This document shows, one piece after another, positions 17,572 to 25,610 of a stretch of DNA of 46,556 nt. The DNA is from an uncultured Actinomycetes bacterium (lineage in GTDB: Bacteria; Actinomycetota; Acidimicrobiia; Acidimicrobiales; Acidimicrobilacustridaceae), in assembly GCA_937927725.1 (NCBI GenBank), contig CALBSE010000028.1, positions 1 to 46,556 of the forward strand. The letters run 5' to 3'. The notes beneath the pieces are model-generated. The model saw only the letters and a list, made by a program, of their open reading frames with translations, was not told where the DNA came from and did no database searches. How positions within the stretch are numbered: the stretch's first letter is position 1; each line of letters opens with the position of its first letter. The position numbers and the translations under genes were made by a program.

Positions 17572-18066
17572 ATGAGCGAGTTGGAAGTTCTCACCTGGTC
17601 CATGTTCGGCGAGGCCTCATACGAATTAGCCCGCATGATCGACAGCGACGGGTTCCGCCCTGACCTCATCTTGTCGATCGCCCGAGGAGGCCTCCCGATC
17701 GGCGGGGCACTCTCGTACTCACTCGGCATCAAGAACACACATGTCATGAACGTCGAGTACTACACGGGCAAGGGCGAGCGTCTCGAGTTCCCGGTCATTC
17801 TCCCGCCGCCCCTCACGCTTGTGAACATCGAGTCGTCGAAAGTTCTGATTTGTGACGATGTCGCCGACACCGGTCACACGCTGAAAATGGTCGTCGAATA
17901 TGTGGCTTCCCAGGTGGGCGAAGTTCGCACGGCGGTGGTGTACCAGAAGCCGGAATCGGTCATCGATTGCGATTACGTCTGGAAACACACCAACGATTGG
18001 ATTGACTTCCCGTGGTCAACCAAGGCTGCCCTCGTGAATCCTCACGCGTCAGATATTCACGACTGA
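17572..18066 (+). CDS. Phosphoribosyltransferase (Gpt/Hpt-like)
   Basis: 164-residue type I PRTase. The PRPP-binding loop VLICDDVADTGHTL (residues 91-104) is clear, and the upstream loop SIARGGLPIGGALS (35-48) matches the PPi-binding segment; the hood is short. The family salvages purine bases (xanthine, guanine, hypoxanthine) to nucleotides with PRPP, and the C-terminal WIDFPWS recalls Gpt-type enzymes. It converges on a BMP-type nucleoside importer with only 4 nt between the stops, so uptake plus salvage is a reasonable joint role. Base specificity is not determined. Start ATG has a leaderless-type promoter. Confidence 0.85.
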   Translation: MSELEVLTWSMFGEASYELARMIDSDGFRPDLILSIARGGLPIGGALSYSLGIKNTHVMNVEYYTGKGERLEFPVILPPPLTLVNIESSKVLICDDVADTGHTLKMVVEYVASQVGEVRTAVVYQKPESVIDCDYVWKHTNDWIDFPWSTKAALVNPHASDIHD

Positions 18067-18067
18067 C

Positions 18068-18095
18068 GCCCTACCGTTCTTCTCGTTCGTAGGGC
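18068..18095. terminator. Possible convergent-end hairpin
   Basis: GCCCTAC (18068-18074) and GTAGGGC (18089-18095) form a 7-bp perfect stem around a 14-nt loop exactly where the phosphoribosyltransferase and permease genes meet. The loop is large and no long T-run follows, so termination is uncertain. Confidence 0.35.
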
Positions 18096-19036
18096 TTACC
18101 CAGCGCTGCTGGCGCGCCCAATTGTCGCCGTGATGACGCATTTGAGGCGATCACCAAGACCACAATGGTCATTACGTAGGGAAGTGCTGCGAGAAACGCA
18201 GTCGAGATGTGAAAGCCACGAGCCTGCAACGTAAGGCTGAGGCTTGACAGTGCACCGAACAGGTACGCGCCGATCAACATGAGATCAGGCCGCCAGAAAC
18301 CAAAGATCACGAGAGCCAGGGCGATCCAGCCCTGACCGGCAGTCATTCCGTCGACCCATGTGGGAACAATCATCAGAGAGAAGCACGCTCCAGCGATGCC
18401 AGCGAACGAACCACCCAAGATGACATGCGCGTAGCGATAGCGAGCAACCGGAATTCCGACCGAATCGGCGGTCTGAGGGGATTCACCCACAGCCCTGAGG
18501 TGCAAACCCATACGCGTCTTGAACAGGTAGAACGAAGCTGCGGCAACCAGCGCCCACGACAAATACGTCAGCAATGTCTGGTGGAACAGAATCGGGCCAA
18601 CAATCGGCGCATCGGCAAGCCCGAAAACATTGAGGCGGAGGAATTGATTCGCCACCGGCGTCTGCCCGAGATGCCAGATTCCTGCCAAGTAGGACGAGAG
18701 GCCTGCTGCACCCGCGAAAATCGTGAGTGCAAGGCCGGAGATAATTTGATTCACCCGCAGAGTGATCGTGAGAAAAGCGTGGATCGATGCGCCCAGCCCT
18801 GCCGCAATCATGGCGGCAAAGATTGCTAGTGGAAGCACAACGATCGCTGGACCACCAACGTTTGTTGAGACCCATGCAGCTGCAACAGCACCGAGGAGCA
18901 TCATTCCCTCAACCCCAAGGTTCAGCACACCACTGCGTTCGGCGAGAACCTCGCCAAGCGACGCAAACACGAGTGGGGTGCCATAGAAGATGGCCGAGGC
19001 CATAATCACAACGAAGATGTTGTCGTTGATACTCAT
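18071..19036 (-). CDS. BMP-type nucleoside ABC transporter permease 2
   Basis: 321-residue hydrophobic inner-membrane permease of the BPD_transp_2 (RbsC/YufQ-like) family, about 8-10 helices. Typical opening for the second permease: FASLGEVLAERSGVLNLGVEGMMLLGA, where LNLGVEGMM is the family hallmark, and VGESPQTADSVGI in the large cytoplasmic loop that meets the ATPase. ATG at 19036 overlaps the stop of the upstream permease (ATGA), so translation is coupled. Last gene of the importer operon; its stop lies in the hairpin at 18068-18095. Confidence 0.92.
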   Translation of the reverse strand: MSINDNIFVVIMASAIFYGTPLVFASLGEVLAERSGVLNLGVEGMMLLGAVAAAWVSTNVGGPAIVVLPLAIFAAMIAAGLGASIHAFLTITLRVNQIISGLALTIFAGAAGLSSYLAGIWHLGQTPVANQFLRLNVFGLADAPIVGPILFHQTLLTYLSWALVAAASFYLFKTRMGLHLRAVGESPQTADSVGIPVARYRYAHVILGGSFAGIAGACFSLMIVPTWVDGMTAGQGWIALALVIFGFWRPDLMLIGAYLFGALSSLSLTLQARGFHISTAFLAALPYVMTIVVLVIASNASSRRQLGAPAALGKPYEREER

Positions 19037-20160
19037 GCCGGCTCCAACGCAGTCTCGGAGCCGCTGTTCTGCGTCGAGCGTTTGATCCGATAGCGAGCGA
19101 GAACCTCACCACCCAGCGTGCAGAACAAGATCAACCCTTGGAGCACTCCGACGAGGCCCGATGGAAAGTCGGGTCCGCGAAGGGCGTAGCCAGCGTTCGT
19201 GATGCCGCCCAAGAGGATGGCGACGAAAACAACCGCTACCGGATTCAACCGAGCAAGAGCGGCGACCACAATTCCCGCGTAACCGAATCCGGACTGTTGA
19301 AGACCCTTCGGATCAAGAATGTGGCGGAAATTCCCAACATCGGTAGCACCACCAATACCGGCGAGTGCTCCGGACAATGCGGCAACTGCGATGATCACAC
19401 GGTTGGGTTTGATACCTGCATAGCGAGCAGTCGTTGGAGCGCCACCCACAACACGCATTTCAAAGCCGAACCGAGTTTTGCGCTGAAGAACATAAAGCCA
19501 TCCGGCAATGACCATCCCCAACAAGAAACCAAACGGCACAATCACAGTACCGAAATCAAGTTTCGGCCACCAAGCAATGACAGGGAGAACTTTCCCCTTT
19601 GGGAACACCGCGCCACTTCCGGTGAGTTCGCGCCAGAACGAATGCGAATCGAAAATGAGATACGTGGCAATAACCGCTGCGATGTAATTCAGCATCAACG
19701 ACGTGATGATTTCGTTCGTTCGGAAGCGAGTCTTGAGGATTCCTGGGATGAGTGCCCACAACCCACCACCAATTGCACCAAACACGATCATTGCTGCCAC
19801 CGCGAGAACGCCGGGGACATCCGCACCCAATTTTAGGGCGATGCCGGATCCGAAGATTGCACCCATGACGAACTGACCTTCGCCACCGATATTGAAGAAG
19901 CCAATACGGAATGCGACAGCAGCACACAAGCCGGTGAAAAGAAGCGGAGTTGCAGAAACCAATGTTCCACTGAACGCACCGTCAGAAAGAAAGGCGCGAT
20001 CGACGATTCGGGCGTAGACCGAGAATGGGTTCTGACCAGTAACCGAGAGAACAACAGCACCGACGAGCAGCGCAACAAGGAACGAACCGACGGGCACTGC
20101 CCATGGGAGCCACTTTGGCAAATCGCTACGAGGCTCAAGTCTGAAGCCGAATCGCTTCAT
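19033..20160 (-). CDS. BMP-type nucleoside ABC transporter permease 1
   Basis: 375-residue integral membrane permease (YufP-like). Seen: RIGFFNIGGEGQFVMGAI, the counterpart of LNLGVEGMM in permease 2, and the cytoplasmic coupling segment VVGGAPTTARYAGI. The N-terminal 20 residues are charged and cytoplasmic, followed by about 10 helices. ATG at 20160 overlaps the ATPase stop by 4 nt, and its own stop overlaps the next start by 4 nt. The two permeases would form a heterodimeric channel for nucleosides, powered by the ATPase encoded upstream. Confidence 0.92.
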   Translation of the reverse strand: MKRFGFRLEPRSDLPKWLPWAVPVGSFLVALLVGAVVLSVTGQNPFSVYARIVDRAFLSDGAFSGTLVSATPLLFTGLCAAVAFRIGFFNIGGEGQFVMGAIFGSGIALKLGADVPGVLAVAAMIVFGAIGGGLWALIPGILKTRFRTNEIITSLMLNYIAAVIATYLIFDSHSFWRELTGSGAVFPKGKVLPVIAWWPKLDFGTVIVPFGFLLGMVIAGWLYVLQRKTRFGFEMRVVGGAPTTARYAGIKPNRVIIAVAALSGALAGIGGATDVGNFRHILDPKGLQQSGFGYAGIVVAALARLNPVAVVFVAILLGGITNAGYALRGPDFPSGLVGVLQGLILFCTLGGEVLARYRIKRSTQNSGSETALEPA

Positions 20161-21719
20161 GCTGACTCCTCCATTTGACCACCCATGAGAAGGCCGATCC
20201 GCTGAACATCGGCATCGACTCGGTTGACCGTGTCGAGAACACGACCCTCGTACATCACAGCAATCCGGTGAGAGAGTGAAAGAACTTCATCAAGGTCCTC
20301 GCTCACGAGAAGAATTCCGACACCTTCTTCGGCAGCGGTGAGGAGTAACTGGTGAACGATTGCGACTGCACCAACATCGAGACCCTGAGAAGGAGATGCG
20401 ATGACGAGAACTTTGGGATCGCCGGACATCTCGCGAGCAAGCAGAACCTTCTGCACATTTCCCCCAGAGAGGCGACGCGTCGGCGTTGTCTCGGAAGGTG
20501 CTCGAACATCGAACTGGGTCATGAGATCGCGAGCTTCTGCGTCGATCACCGACTGTCGCAGAAACGGAGGCCGCGACACGGGCGGTCGCCGGTACTTCTT
20601 GAGCGCCATGTTCTCGGCGATTGTCAGGTCTGGCGCTAGTCCAGTGCCCATTCGATCCTGAGGGACATATGACACTCCCAATCGAATCGGGTGACGGGTA
20701 CTGCCGTTCTCAAGCGATTCGCCATCGACGTACACCGACCCAGAGGATGATCGTCGGAGCCCGGCGAGAATCTCCACGAGTTCACGCTGTCCGTTACCGG
20801 CAACACCGGCTACACCAACGATTTCGCCAGCTCGGACGTTAAGACTCACACCGTTGAGCGCTTCGAGGCCACGATCTCCGTTGGCGCACAGATCGCTGAT
20901 TTCCAAAACAACGGGAGCGCTTTCGGCAACGAAGAGCGAAATTGACTCCGCCGTCTGTTTGACGGATTCAACCGAACGTCCAACCATCAATGATGCCAGC
21001 GCATTAACATCATTCTCGGTCACAGTTTCCACAGATCGGCCATGACGGAGCACCGTGACCCGATCGGCAATCGAGGCAACTTCGCCGAGTTTGTGGGAAA
21101 TGAACACCACGCTTCGGCCGTTTTGGGCCATCGACTTCATCGTCGACGCGAGTGCCTCTGACTCAACGGGAGTGAGGACGGCAGTTGGTTCATCCATGAT
21201 GAGGACACGAGCGTCTCGATACAGCACCTTAAGAATTTCGACCCGTTGTTGCTCACCAACGGAGAGCTGCCAGATCTTTGCGCGCGGATCGACAGGCAAG
21301 TCGAACGACTCACTCAACAACGCGATTCGCTCTTCGATCGCGGGAAGGTCGAATCGACCGCTAATCGGATCGTGGGCGGATCCGAGCGCTATGTTTTCGG
21401 CAACAGTGAACGTTGGAATGAGTCGGAAATGTTGATGGACCATTCCAATGCCGGCGGCGATCGCGTCGCGAGGCGAATGGAATGTGACCTTTTGGCCACC
21501 AACTTCGAGCCAGCCCGAGTCTGGTCGGTAGAGGCCAGTCAAGATATTTGAAAGCGTTGTTTTGCCGGCGCCGTTTTCGCCAAGAAGCGCGTGAACCTCG
21601 CCGACTCGAACATCGAAGGTGACGTCCTCATTGGCAATTACGCCTGGAAACTTCTTGGTCACGTGAAAAGCAGCCACCGCCGGAGCGGTGGCTGCTTCCA
21701 CGAATGAATCTTGTGTCAC
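20157..21719 (-). CDS. BMP-type nucleoside ABC transporter ATPase (two ABC modules)
   Basis: 520 residues with two ABC domains, RbsA/YufO-like. Module 1: Walker A GENGAGKTT (47-55), signature LSVGEQQRVEI, Walker B VLIMDEPTAVL. Module 2 is degenerate as usual in this family: Walker A position GVAGNGQRE, signature LSGGNVQKVLLA, Walker B VLVIASPSQGLDVG with no catalytic Glu. GTG start at 21719, 19 nt after the binding-protein stop, with only a weak ribosome site. Residues 8-18 (EAATAPAVAAF) are encoded by a perfect 13-bp hairpin that looks like a terminator. Starts at V15 or V20 are possible, but V20 would clip the first beta strand. Confidence 0.92.
   Translation of the reverse strand: MTQDSFVEAATAPAVAAFHVTKKFPGVIANEDVTFDVRVGEVHALLGENGAGKTTLSNILTGLYRPDSGWLEVGGQKVTFHSPRDAIAAGIGMVHQHFRLIPTFTVAENIALGSAHDPISGRFDLPAIEERIALLSESFDLPVDPRAKIWQLSVGEQQRVEILKVLYRDARVLIMDEPTAVLTPVESEALASTMKSMAQNGRSVVFISHKLGEVASIADRVTVLRHGRSVETVTENDVNALASLMVGRSVESVKQTAESISLFVAESAPVVLEISDLCANGDRGLEALNGVSLNVRAGEIVGVAGVAGNGQRELVEILAGLRRSSSGSVYVDGESLENGSTRHPIRLGVSYVPQDRMGTGLAPDLTIAENMALKKYRRPPVSRPPFLRQSVIDAEARDLMTQFDVRAPSETTPTRRLSGGNVQKVLLAREMSGDPKVLVIASPSQGLDVGAVAIVHQLLLTAAEEGVGILLVSEDLDEVLSLSHRIAVMYEGRVLDTVNRVDADVQRIGLLMGGQMEESA
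21668..21697 (-). terminator. Terminator-like hairpin inside the ATPase 5' end (attenuator candidate)
   Basis: Minus strand: AAGCAGCCACCGC, loop TCCG, GCGGTGGCTGCTT, followed by TT so that the T-run is T4. A 13-bp perfect stem, 23 to 52 nt into the ATPase coding region and just below the binding-protein gene. It could stop most transcripts after the binding-protein gene. Confidence 0.55.
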
Positions 21720-21738
21720 AGTTCGGACACTATCCCGA

Positions 21739-22902
21739 TCAGCCCTTCGGGCTGCCGGTGATTCCCTTAACGAAGTAGCTCATTGTGTAGAGGTCCTTCA
21801 TCGTGAGGGTTTGACCCTTGGTGATGACGGTCTTTCCGTCTTGGTCCTGACGATCAGCAAGACCCCAGTACCAACCGAAGGCGTCGGCTTTGCCGCTCTT
21901 CGCCTTTGTCACCTCGGCGTCCATAAGCGCCTTCGTGTCAGCTGCGACGGTTGCACCGTAGGGAGCGAGCGACGTGTAGTTGTCGGCAATGGTGCCGTAG
22001 TAGTTGTTCTGCTTCCAGGTGCCGTCGATGAGCTTGTTGACCTCTGAGAGCTCAAACGGTCCCCAGTTGTAGGTCGCGGCGGTCTGCCACACAGAGCTGT
22101 AGGCGCCGGACTGGTCGGAGTCGTATCCGAACCACGGGAGATTGGCGGCCTTCGCAACTTCGCCAGCTGACGGGCTGTCCTGATGTGAGAAGAGCACATC
22201 GGCGCCAGCAGAAACCAGCGATTCTGCCGACTGACGCTCAACGGCGGGGTCGAACCATGTCTTGGTCCAAACCACATTCACCTTTGCAGCGGGGTTCACT
22301 GACTGAGCGCCCAGGGTGAAGGCGTTGATGCCGCGAATGATCTCAGGAATCGGGAACGGGGCAGAAACACCAATGGTGTTGTTCTTCGTTGCCTTACCTG
22401 CAGCGATACCACTGACGTACAACGAATCTTCGCCAGCTCCGTAGTACTCGTTGTAGTTCGACGGCACGCTCTGACCAAGGGTGATCGAGTCACCGGTCGC
22501 CATTTCGAACTTCACCTTCGGGTTTGCCTGCGCGGCTGCCTGCATTGCGTCCTTGAAACCGTAGGACGTTGCGAAAATGATCTGGTTGCCGTCCTTGATC
22601 AGGTCGTCAATCACCTGAGCAACTTCTGGACCTTCAGGAACGTTTTCCTTGTAGGTGGTCTGAATTTTCGAACCAAGTTGGTTGGCGACGAACTCGCGGC
22701 CAGCGTTGTGGGTCTGCGACCAACCACCATCGTTAATGGGGCCAACGTAAATCCATGCAGCCTTGACGGTGCCGCCACTGCTGCTACCGCTGCTGCTCTT
22801 TCCACACGCTGTGGCCACTACGGCAAAGACGCCGAGCAACGCGAGTGCGACGATGCCGACCGAGCGGAACCGACGGCTTGAATATGACGGCTTGGTACCC
22901 AT
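21739..22902 (-). CDS. BMP-family substrate-binding lipoprotein
   Basis: 387 residues from the ATG at 22902, chosen because AGAGGAG sits about 4 nt upstream; the longer open frame to 23229 crosses the neighbouring gene's start. N-terminus: basic residues, hydrophobic helix (15-31) and lipobox ending ATAC with Cys33 as the lipidated residue, then a Gly/Ser linker. The mature part fits the basic membrane protein (Med/PnrA) family that binds purine nucleosides: VKAAWIYVGPINDGGWSQTHN at the start, LVSAGADVLFSHQDSP, and WFGYDSDQ in the hinge. First gene of the importer operon; its product is normally needed in excess over the ABC core. Confidence 0.93.
   Translation of the reverse strand: MGTKPSYSSRRFRSVGIVALALLGVFAVVATACGKSSSGSSSGGTVKAAWIYVGPINDGGWSQTHNAGREFVANQLGSKIQTTYKENVPEGPEVAQVIDDLIKDGNQIIFATSYGFKDAMQAAAQANPKVKFEMATGDSITLGQSVPSNYNEYYGAGEDSLYVSGIAAGKATKNNTIGVSAPFPIPEIIRGINAFTLGAQSVNPAAKVNVVWTKTWFDPAVERQSAESLVSAGADVLFSHQDSPSAGEVAKAANLPWFGYDSDQSGAYSSVWQTAATYNWGPFELSEVNKLIDGTWKQNNYYGTIADNYTSLAPYGATVAADTKALMDAEVTKAKSGKADAFGWYWGLADRQDQDGKTVITKGQTLTMKDLYTMSYFVKGITGSPKG
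21740..21754 (-). other. Small GC hairpin at the binding-protein stop codon
   Basis: CAGCCC-GAA-GGGCTG on the minus strand, 6-bp stem and 3-nt loop, overlapping the TGA of the BMP gene. It lies 42 nt upstream of the larger hairpin and may shield the 3' end of a short transcript from exonucleases. Confidence 0.35.
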
Positions 22903-23064
22903 GATCTCCTCTAGGGGGTGTAGTGGATGGACGAAATGGTGCCCCAGAGGGACCCCGCCCGATGAGGAAACTAGCCCCCAAAAGTTCACCCAGACGACAT
23001 CAACTCTGTGAAATTCATGTTTCGTCAGTGACCGACATCTGACCCCTGAGAAACCGACCTCCGC

Positions 23065-23070
23065 TAGCGT
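23065..23070 (+). promoter_or_regulatory. Leaderless-type -10 (TAGCGT) of GT87 gene
   Basis: TAGCGT, 6 nt, GTG at 23077. No Shine-Dalgarno sequence. Lies in the 174-bp region shared with the divergent BMP gene, in which no other gene is seen. Confidence 0.5.
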
Positions 23071-23076
23071 CCCAAC

Positions 23077-24342
23077 GTGCCCAATTGGCTGTTCGAGTTC
23101 ATCAACCCATGGACCACTCCCCTCGCCATCGTTGCGGCGATCGTCATCGTGGCGTGGGTGTGTCAGGTCCGAGGAAGGTGGCTGGCCGTCGTTGCCCTTT
23201 TGGCCGCTGTCGGGATTGCCCTCTGGCAAGCCTGGAAGTCCGGACCGCCAAACGGGCTCCTTGATTTGCAGATCTACACGAATTCAGCGAGAGCGTGGGT
23301 GAACGGTGGATCCATCTACGACTACCACGACCCGACCTTCCACCTTTCGGCCACCTATCCCCCCATCGGCCCACTGCTGTTTACTTCTCTCACTCCGCTG
23401 ACCGCCGATGGCAGAGAAGTGCTGTTTACCGCGATCAATCTTCTCGCCCTCTTCGGCTGTGCCTGGTCTGTTGCCCGTCTCGCCCGAATCGATGCCTCAA
23501 AACGATTCGTATGGACCGCTTGGGCATTTGCTGCTGCGACCGTGACAATTCCGGTATGGCTCACACTTCGCCAGGGGCAAATCAATATCGTCATCTGGCT
23601 GCTTGTGCTCGTTGATCTTGATGCGATGCGTAGGTCTTCGCGCTGGGCGGGTACCGGCGTTGGAATTGCGACCTCCATTAAATTGGTCCCCGGACTTTTC
23701 ATTGTTTGGATGGCAGCCACCAGACGGTGGTGGTCAACCCTTCGGGCGATCGGAGCCTTGGCGCTTGCGACTGCGATCGGGTGGGCCCTTGCGCCATCAG
23801 ATTCGAAGCTCTACTGGACAGACCTGATTTGGCAGTCCGACAGAATCGGCTCCGTCAGCGATGCTCGGAATAACTCAGTTCTCGGCATGATCGCCCGTGG
23901 GATCGACCCAGGGCCTCTCCGCACATGCATCTGGCTCGCTCTTGTTTCCGTCGTTCTCGTCGTCGCCCTTATTCGATCTGTGCACGCATCCCGGGCCAAT
24001 GACTACCTCGCGGTTGCTGCCATTGTCGGTTGCGCCACAGCTGCACTCAGTCCGATCTCTTGGACGCATCACTTGGGCTTTTTACTCGTCGCTCTCGTTG
24101 CATTCGTTCTACAAGCCAAAACGCTCAAAGCGAAGACGCTTTGCGCAATCGCGTGGCTCATCCTCGTCGATCCGGCAGGACACGGAGACGAACCGTGGCT
24201 CTCGACAGTGCGCGCCTTGATGGTGATCGGCGCGGTCTGCTTCACGCCTATCCGATCAGCCGTGGGCACCAAACAGCTCGACGACGATCAGACGGAGACG
24301 ACTCCGAGCAATCTCGAAACAAACTCCGCGCTTCCGTCCTGA
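23077..24342 (+). CDS. GT87 (DUF2029) polyprenyl-phosphate mannosyltransferase-like membrane protein
   Basis: 421 residues, GT-C fold with about 10 membrane helices. GT87 enzymes such as mycobacterial PimE use polyprenyl-phosphate sugars outside the membrane. Seen: the first large loop LDLQIYTNSARAWVNGG with the Asp expected to be catalytic, YDYHDPTFHLSATYPP, and GIATSIKLVPGLF, all family landmarks. The last about 30 residues are hydrophilic (DDDQTETTPSN), and their codons overlap 55 nt of the antiparallel flavodoxin gene. GTG start has a leaderless-type promoter. Probably modifies a cell-envelope glycolipid or glycan. Confidence 0.87.
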   Translation: MPNWLFEFINPWTTPLAIVAAIVIVAWVCQVRGRWLAVVALLAAVGIALWQAWKSGPPNGLLDLQIYTNSARAWVNGGSIYDYHDPTFHLSATYPPIGPLLFTSLTPLTADGREVLFTAINLLALFGCAWSVARLARIDASKRFVWTAWAFAAATVTIPVWLTLRQGQINIVIWLLVLVDLDAMRRSSRWAGTGVGIATSIKLVPGLFIVWMAATRRWWSTLRAIGALALATAIGWALAPSDSKLYWTDLIWQSDRIGSVSDARNNSVLGMIARGIDPGPLRTCIWLALVSVVLVVALIRSVHASRANDYLAVAAIVGCATAALSPISWTHHLGFLLVALVAFVLQAKTLKAKTLCAIAWLILVDPAGHGDEPWLSTVRALMVIGAVCFTPIRSAVGTKQLDDDQTETTPSNLETNSALPS

Positions 24343-24710
24343 AGTTTGTTGCGCTTAATTGCCATTCCACCGATCACATCAGCACCACGATCTTTCACAA
24401 TGGCTTCGAGTTTCTCGAGTGTCTTTCCGGTTTCGATCGCGTAGGTGCAATACACCGCCGCTTGTTTGCCGGTCAGGAATGGGATTTGAGAGAGACGACC
24501 TGGGTTCGCAGGCTTTTGGCCGAACAGAAAGAGACCGTCGGTCCAGCTACCCACAATGACGAGATCGGCAGTAGCCAGCGCTTGATAATCAACATCTGCT
24601 GTGGGGCACGAAACAGCGCTCACGCCTCGGGCACACAGTTCGTCGACGATGAAGCCCGCCGCCTTCTTGGTATTTCCCGTAAGACTTTCGTAGATGACGA
24701 TCGCGTTCAC
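24288..24710 (-). CDS. Flavodoxin-family protein
   Basis: 140 residues from the GTG at 24710, picked because GGAGG is 7 nt upstream and because it gives the classic opening MNAIVIYESLTGNTKKAA; the earlier GTG at 24734 lies right against the -10 box and would add eight unusual residues. TGNT at 11-14 is the FMN-phosphate loop, and IVGSWTDGLF near residue 55 is the aromatic-flanked second loop. Short-chain electron carrier or flavin oxidoreductase; C-terminus basic. Its end overlaps the GT87 gene on the other strand by 55 nt. Confidence 0.85.
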   Translation of the reverse strand: MNAIVIYESLTGNTKKAAGFIVDELCARGVSAVSCPTADVDYQALATADLVIVGSWTDGLFLFGQKPANPGRLSQIPFLTGKQAAVYCTYAIETGKTLEKLEAIVKDRGADVIGGMAIKRNKLQDGSAEFVSRLLGVVSV

Positions 24711-24734
24711 AGTTGCCTCCGTAAGTGCTCCCAC

Positions 24735-24741
24735 TACCGTA
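24735..24741. promoter_or_regulatory. Symmetric, probably bidirectional -10 (TACCGTA)
   Basis: TACCGTA reads TACCGT on the plus strand (24735-24740) and TACGGT on the minus strand (24741-24736). Outputs: flavodoxin (leader about 19 nt to GTG 24710) and the DUF4239 gene (leader about 45 nt to ATG 24793), both with Shine-Dalgarno sequences. Confidence 0.45.
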
Positions 24742-24792
24742 GCCGAGGCTCCACGTCAGTCCTGACCTCAGGAACCATGGAAGGCTTTGAAA

Positions 24793-25581
24793 ATGACCAC
24801 ACTGACAGGCCTGAACTGGTGGACCCTTTTCCCACTTTTGTTGTTGGTTATTGCAACGATTGCTGTCGTTGCGCGCATCGTCATTCGTCGCTTCTTAGGC
24901 CATCACGCCAGCCGCTCGGTGGGACACGCGGCTCCGCTCATGCCGACACTAGGAGCGCTCTTCGCCTTTCTCTCGGCCTTCGTGATTGCCACGGAATGGA
25001 CTGCTCAGTCGTCTGCCGATTCCACAGTGGCCCACATCGCTTCGGCGAGCGCTCGACTGGCATGGGCCTCAACCGCGCCAGGAGCAGATACGTTTCACAT
25101 TCAAACCGCCCTGAGTGCCGATCTCTCCTACACCGTGACAGCCGGCTGGAAACAGCTACAAAGCGGAAACGAGGTCGGACTCATCGAGACTGAGACCTAC
25201 CGGAATCTTCAGAAGACCGTGCGTGACTCGGCCTATTCGCCGGGAGTTTCAACGCCGGCCTCGAACGAACTCCTCGCTGCAGTAGACGATCTTGGAGCGA
25301 CACGACGGGAACTCGCCAACGCAGCGGGCCGAACGCTACCAACCCTTCTCCTCGCAGTCCTTGCGTTGAGCGGAATCATCCTCACGATCAATGCCGTGAT
25401 TTTGGTCGTCGAAAGTCCCGGGAGGTCCTCATTTGTGGTTCTCTCGGTCGTCCTCTTGGTGGCCTTTGACCTTGCACTGCTGCTCGTACTCGCTGCTCCA
25501 TTCCGCGGCACACTCGAAGCCTCCACCACACCGGTTGAATCGGTGGTGCATGAAATCAATTCTGGGTTCTTCACGCGTTAG
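24793..25581 (+). CDS. DUF4239-like membrane protein
   Basis: 262 residues from the ATG at 24793, with GGAAGG 8 nt upstream; a TTG two codons earlier is possible. Four membrane helices are evident: about 12-31, 50-66, 183-205 and 213-234, with a 110-residue non-membrane middle that is helical. This 2+2 helix layout with the motif LGALFAFLSAFVIATEW and a middle segment ending in RRELANAA fits DUF4239, sometimes called bestrophin-like. Function in bacteria is unknown. It stands alone between a divergent flavodoxin and the fumarase gene 29 nt downstream, which has its own promoter. Confidence 0.7.
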   Translation: MTTLTGLNWWTLFPLLLLVIATIAVVARIVIRRFLGHHASRSVGHAAPLMPTLGALFAFLSAFVIATEWTAQSSADSTVAHIASASARLAWASTAPGADTFHIQTALSADLSYTVTAGWKQLQSGNEVGLIETETYRNLQKTVRDSAYSPGVSTPASNELLAAVDDLGATRRELANAAGRTLPTLLLAVLALSGIILTINAVILVVESPGRSSFVVLSVVLLVAFDLALLLVLAAPFRGTLEASTTPVESVVHEINSGFFTR

Positions 25582-25598
25582 GTCGCTCTCGCGGCAGG

Positions 25599-25604
25599 TA
25601 CCGT
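25599..25604 (+). promoter_or_regulatory. Leaderless-type -10 (TACCGT) of fumarase gene
   Basis: TACCGT, 6 nt (ACGGAG), ATG at 25611. The CGGAG is too close to the ATG to act as a ribosome site. Confidence 0.5.
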
Positions 25605-25610
25605 ACGGAG

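Noticed and set aside
22903..23229. N-terminal extension of the BMP lipoprotein
   Set aside because: It would bury the lipoprotein signal and overlap the GT87 start; ATG 22902 has AGAGGAG upstream.
24030..25193. Long plus-strand open frame (387 codons) across the flavodoxin region
   Set aside because: It runs antisense to flavodoxin and out of frame with the GT87 and DUF4239 genes, has Arg/Ser-rich composition and no recognisable motif.
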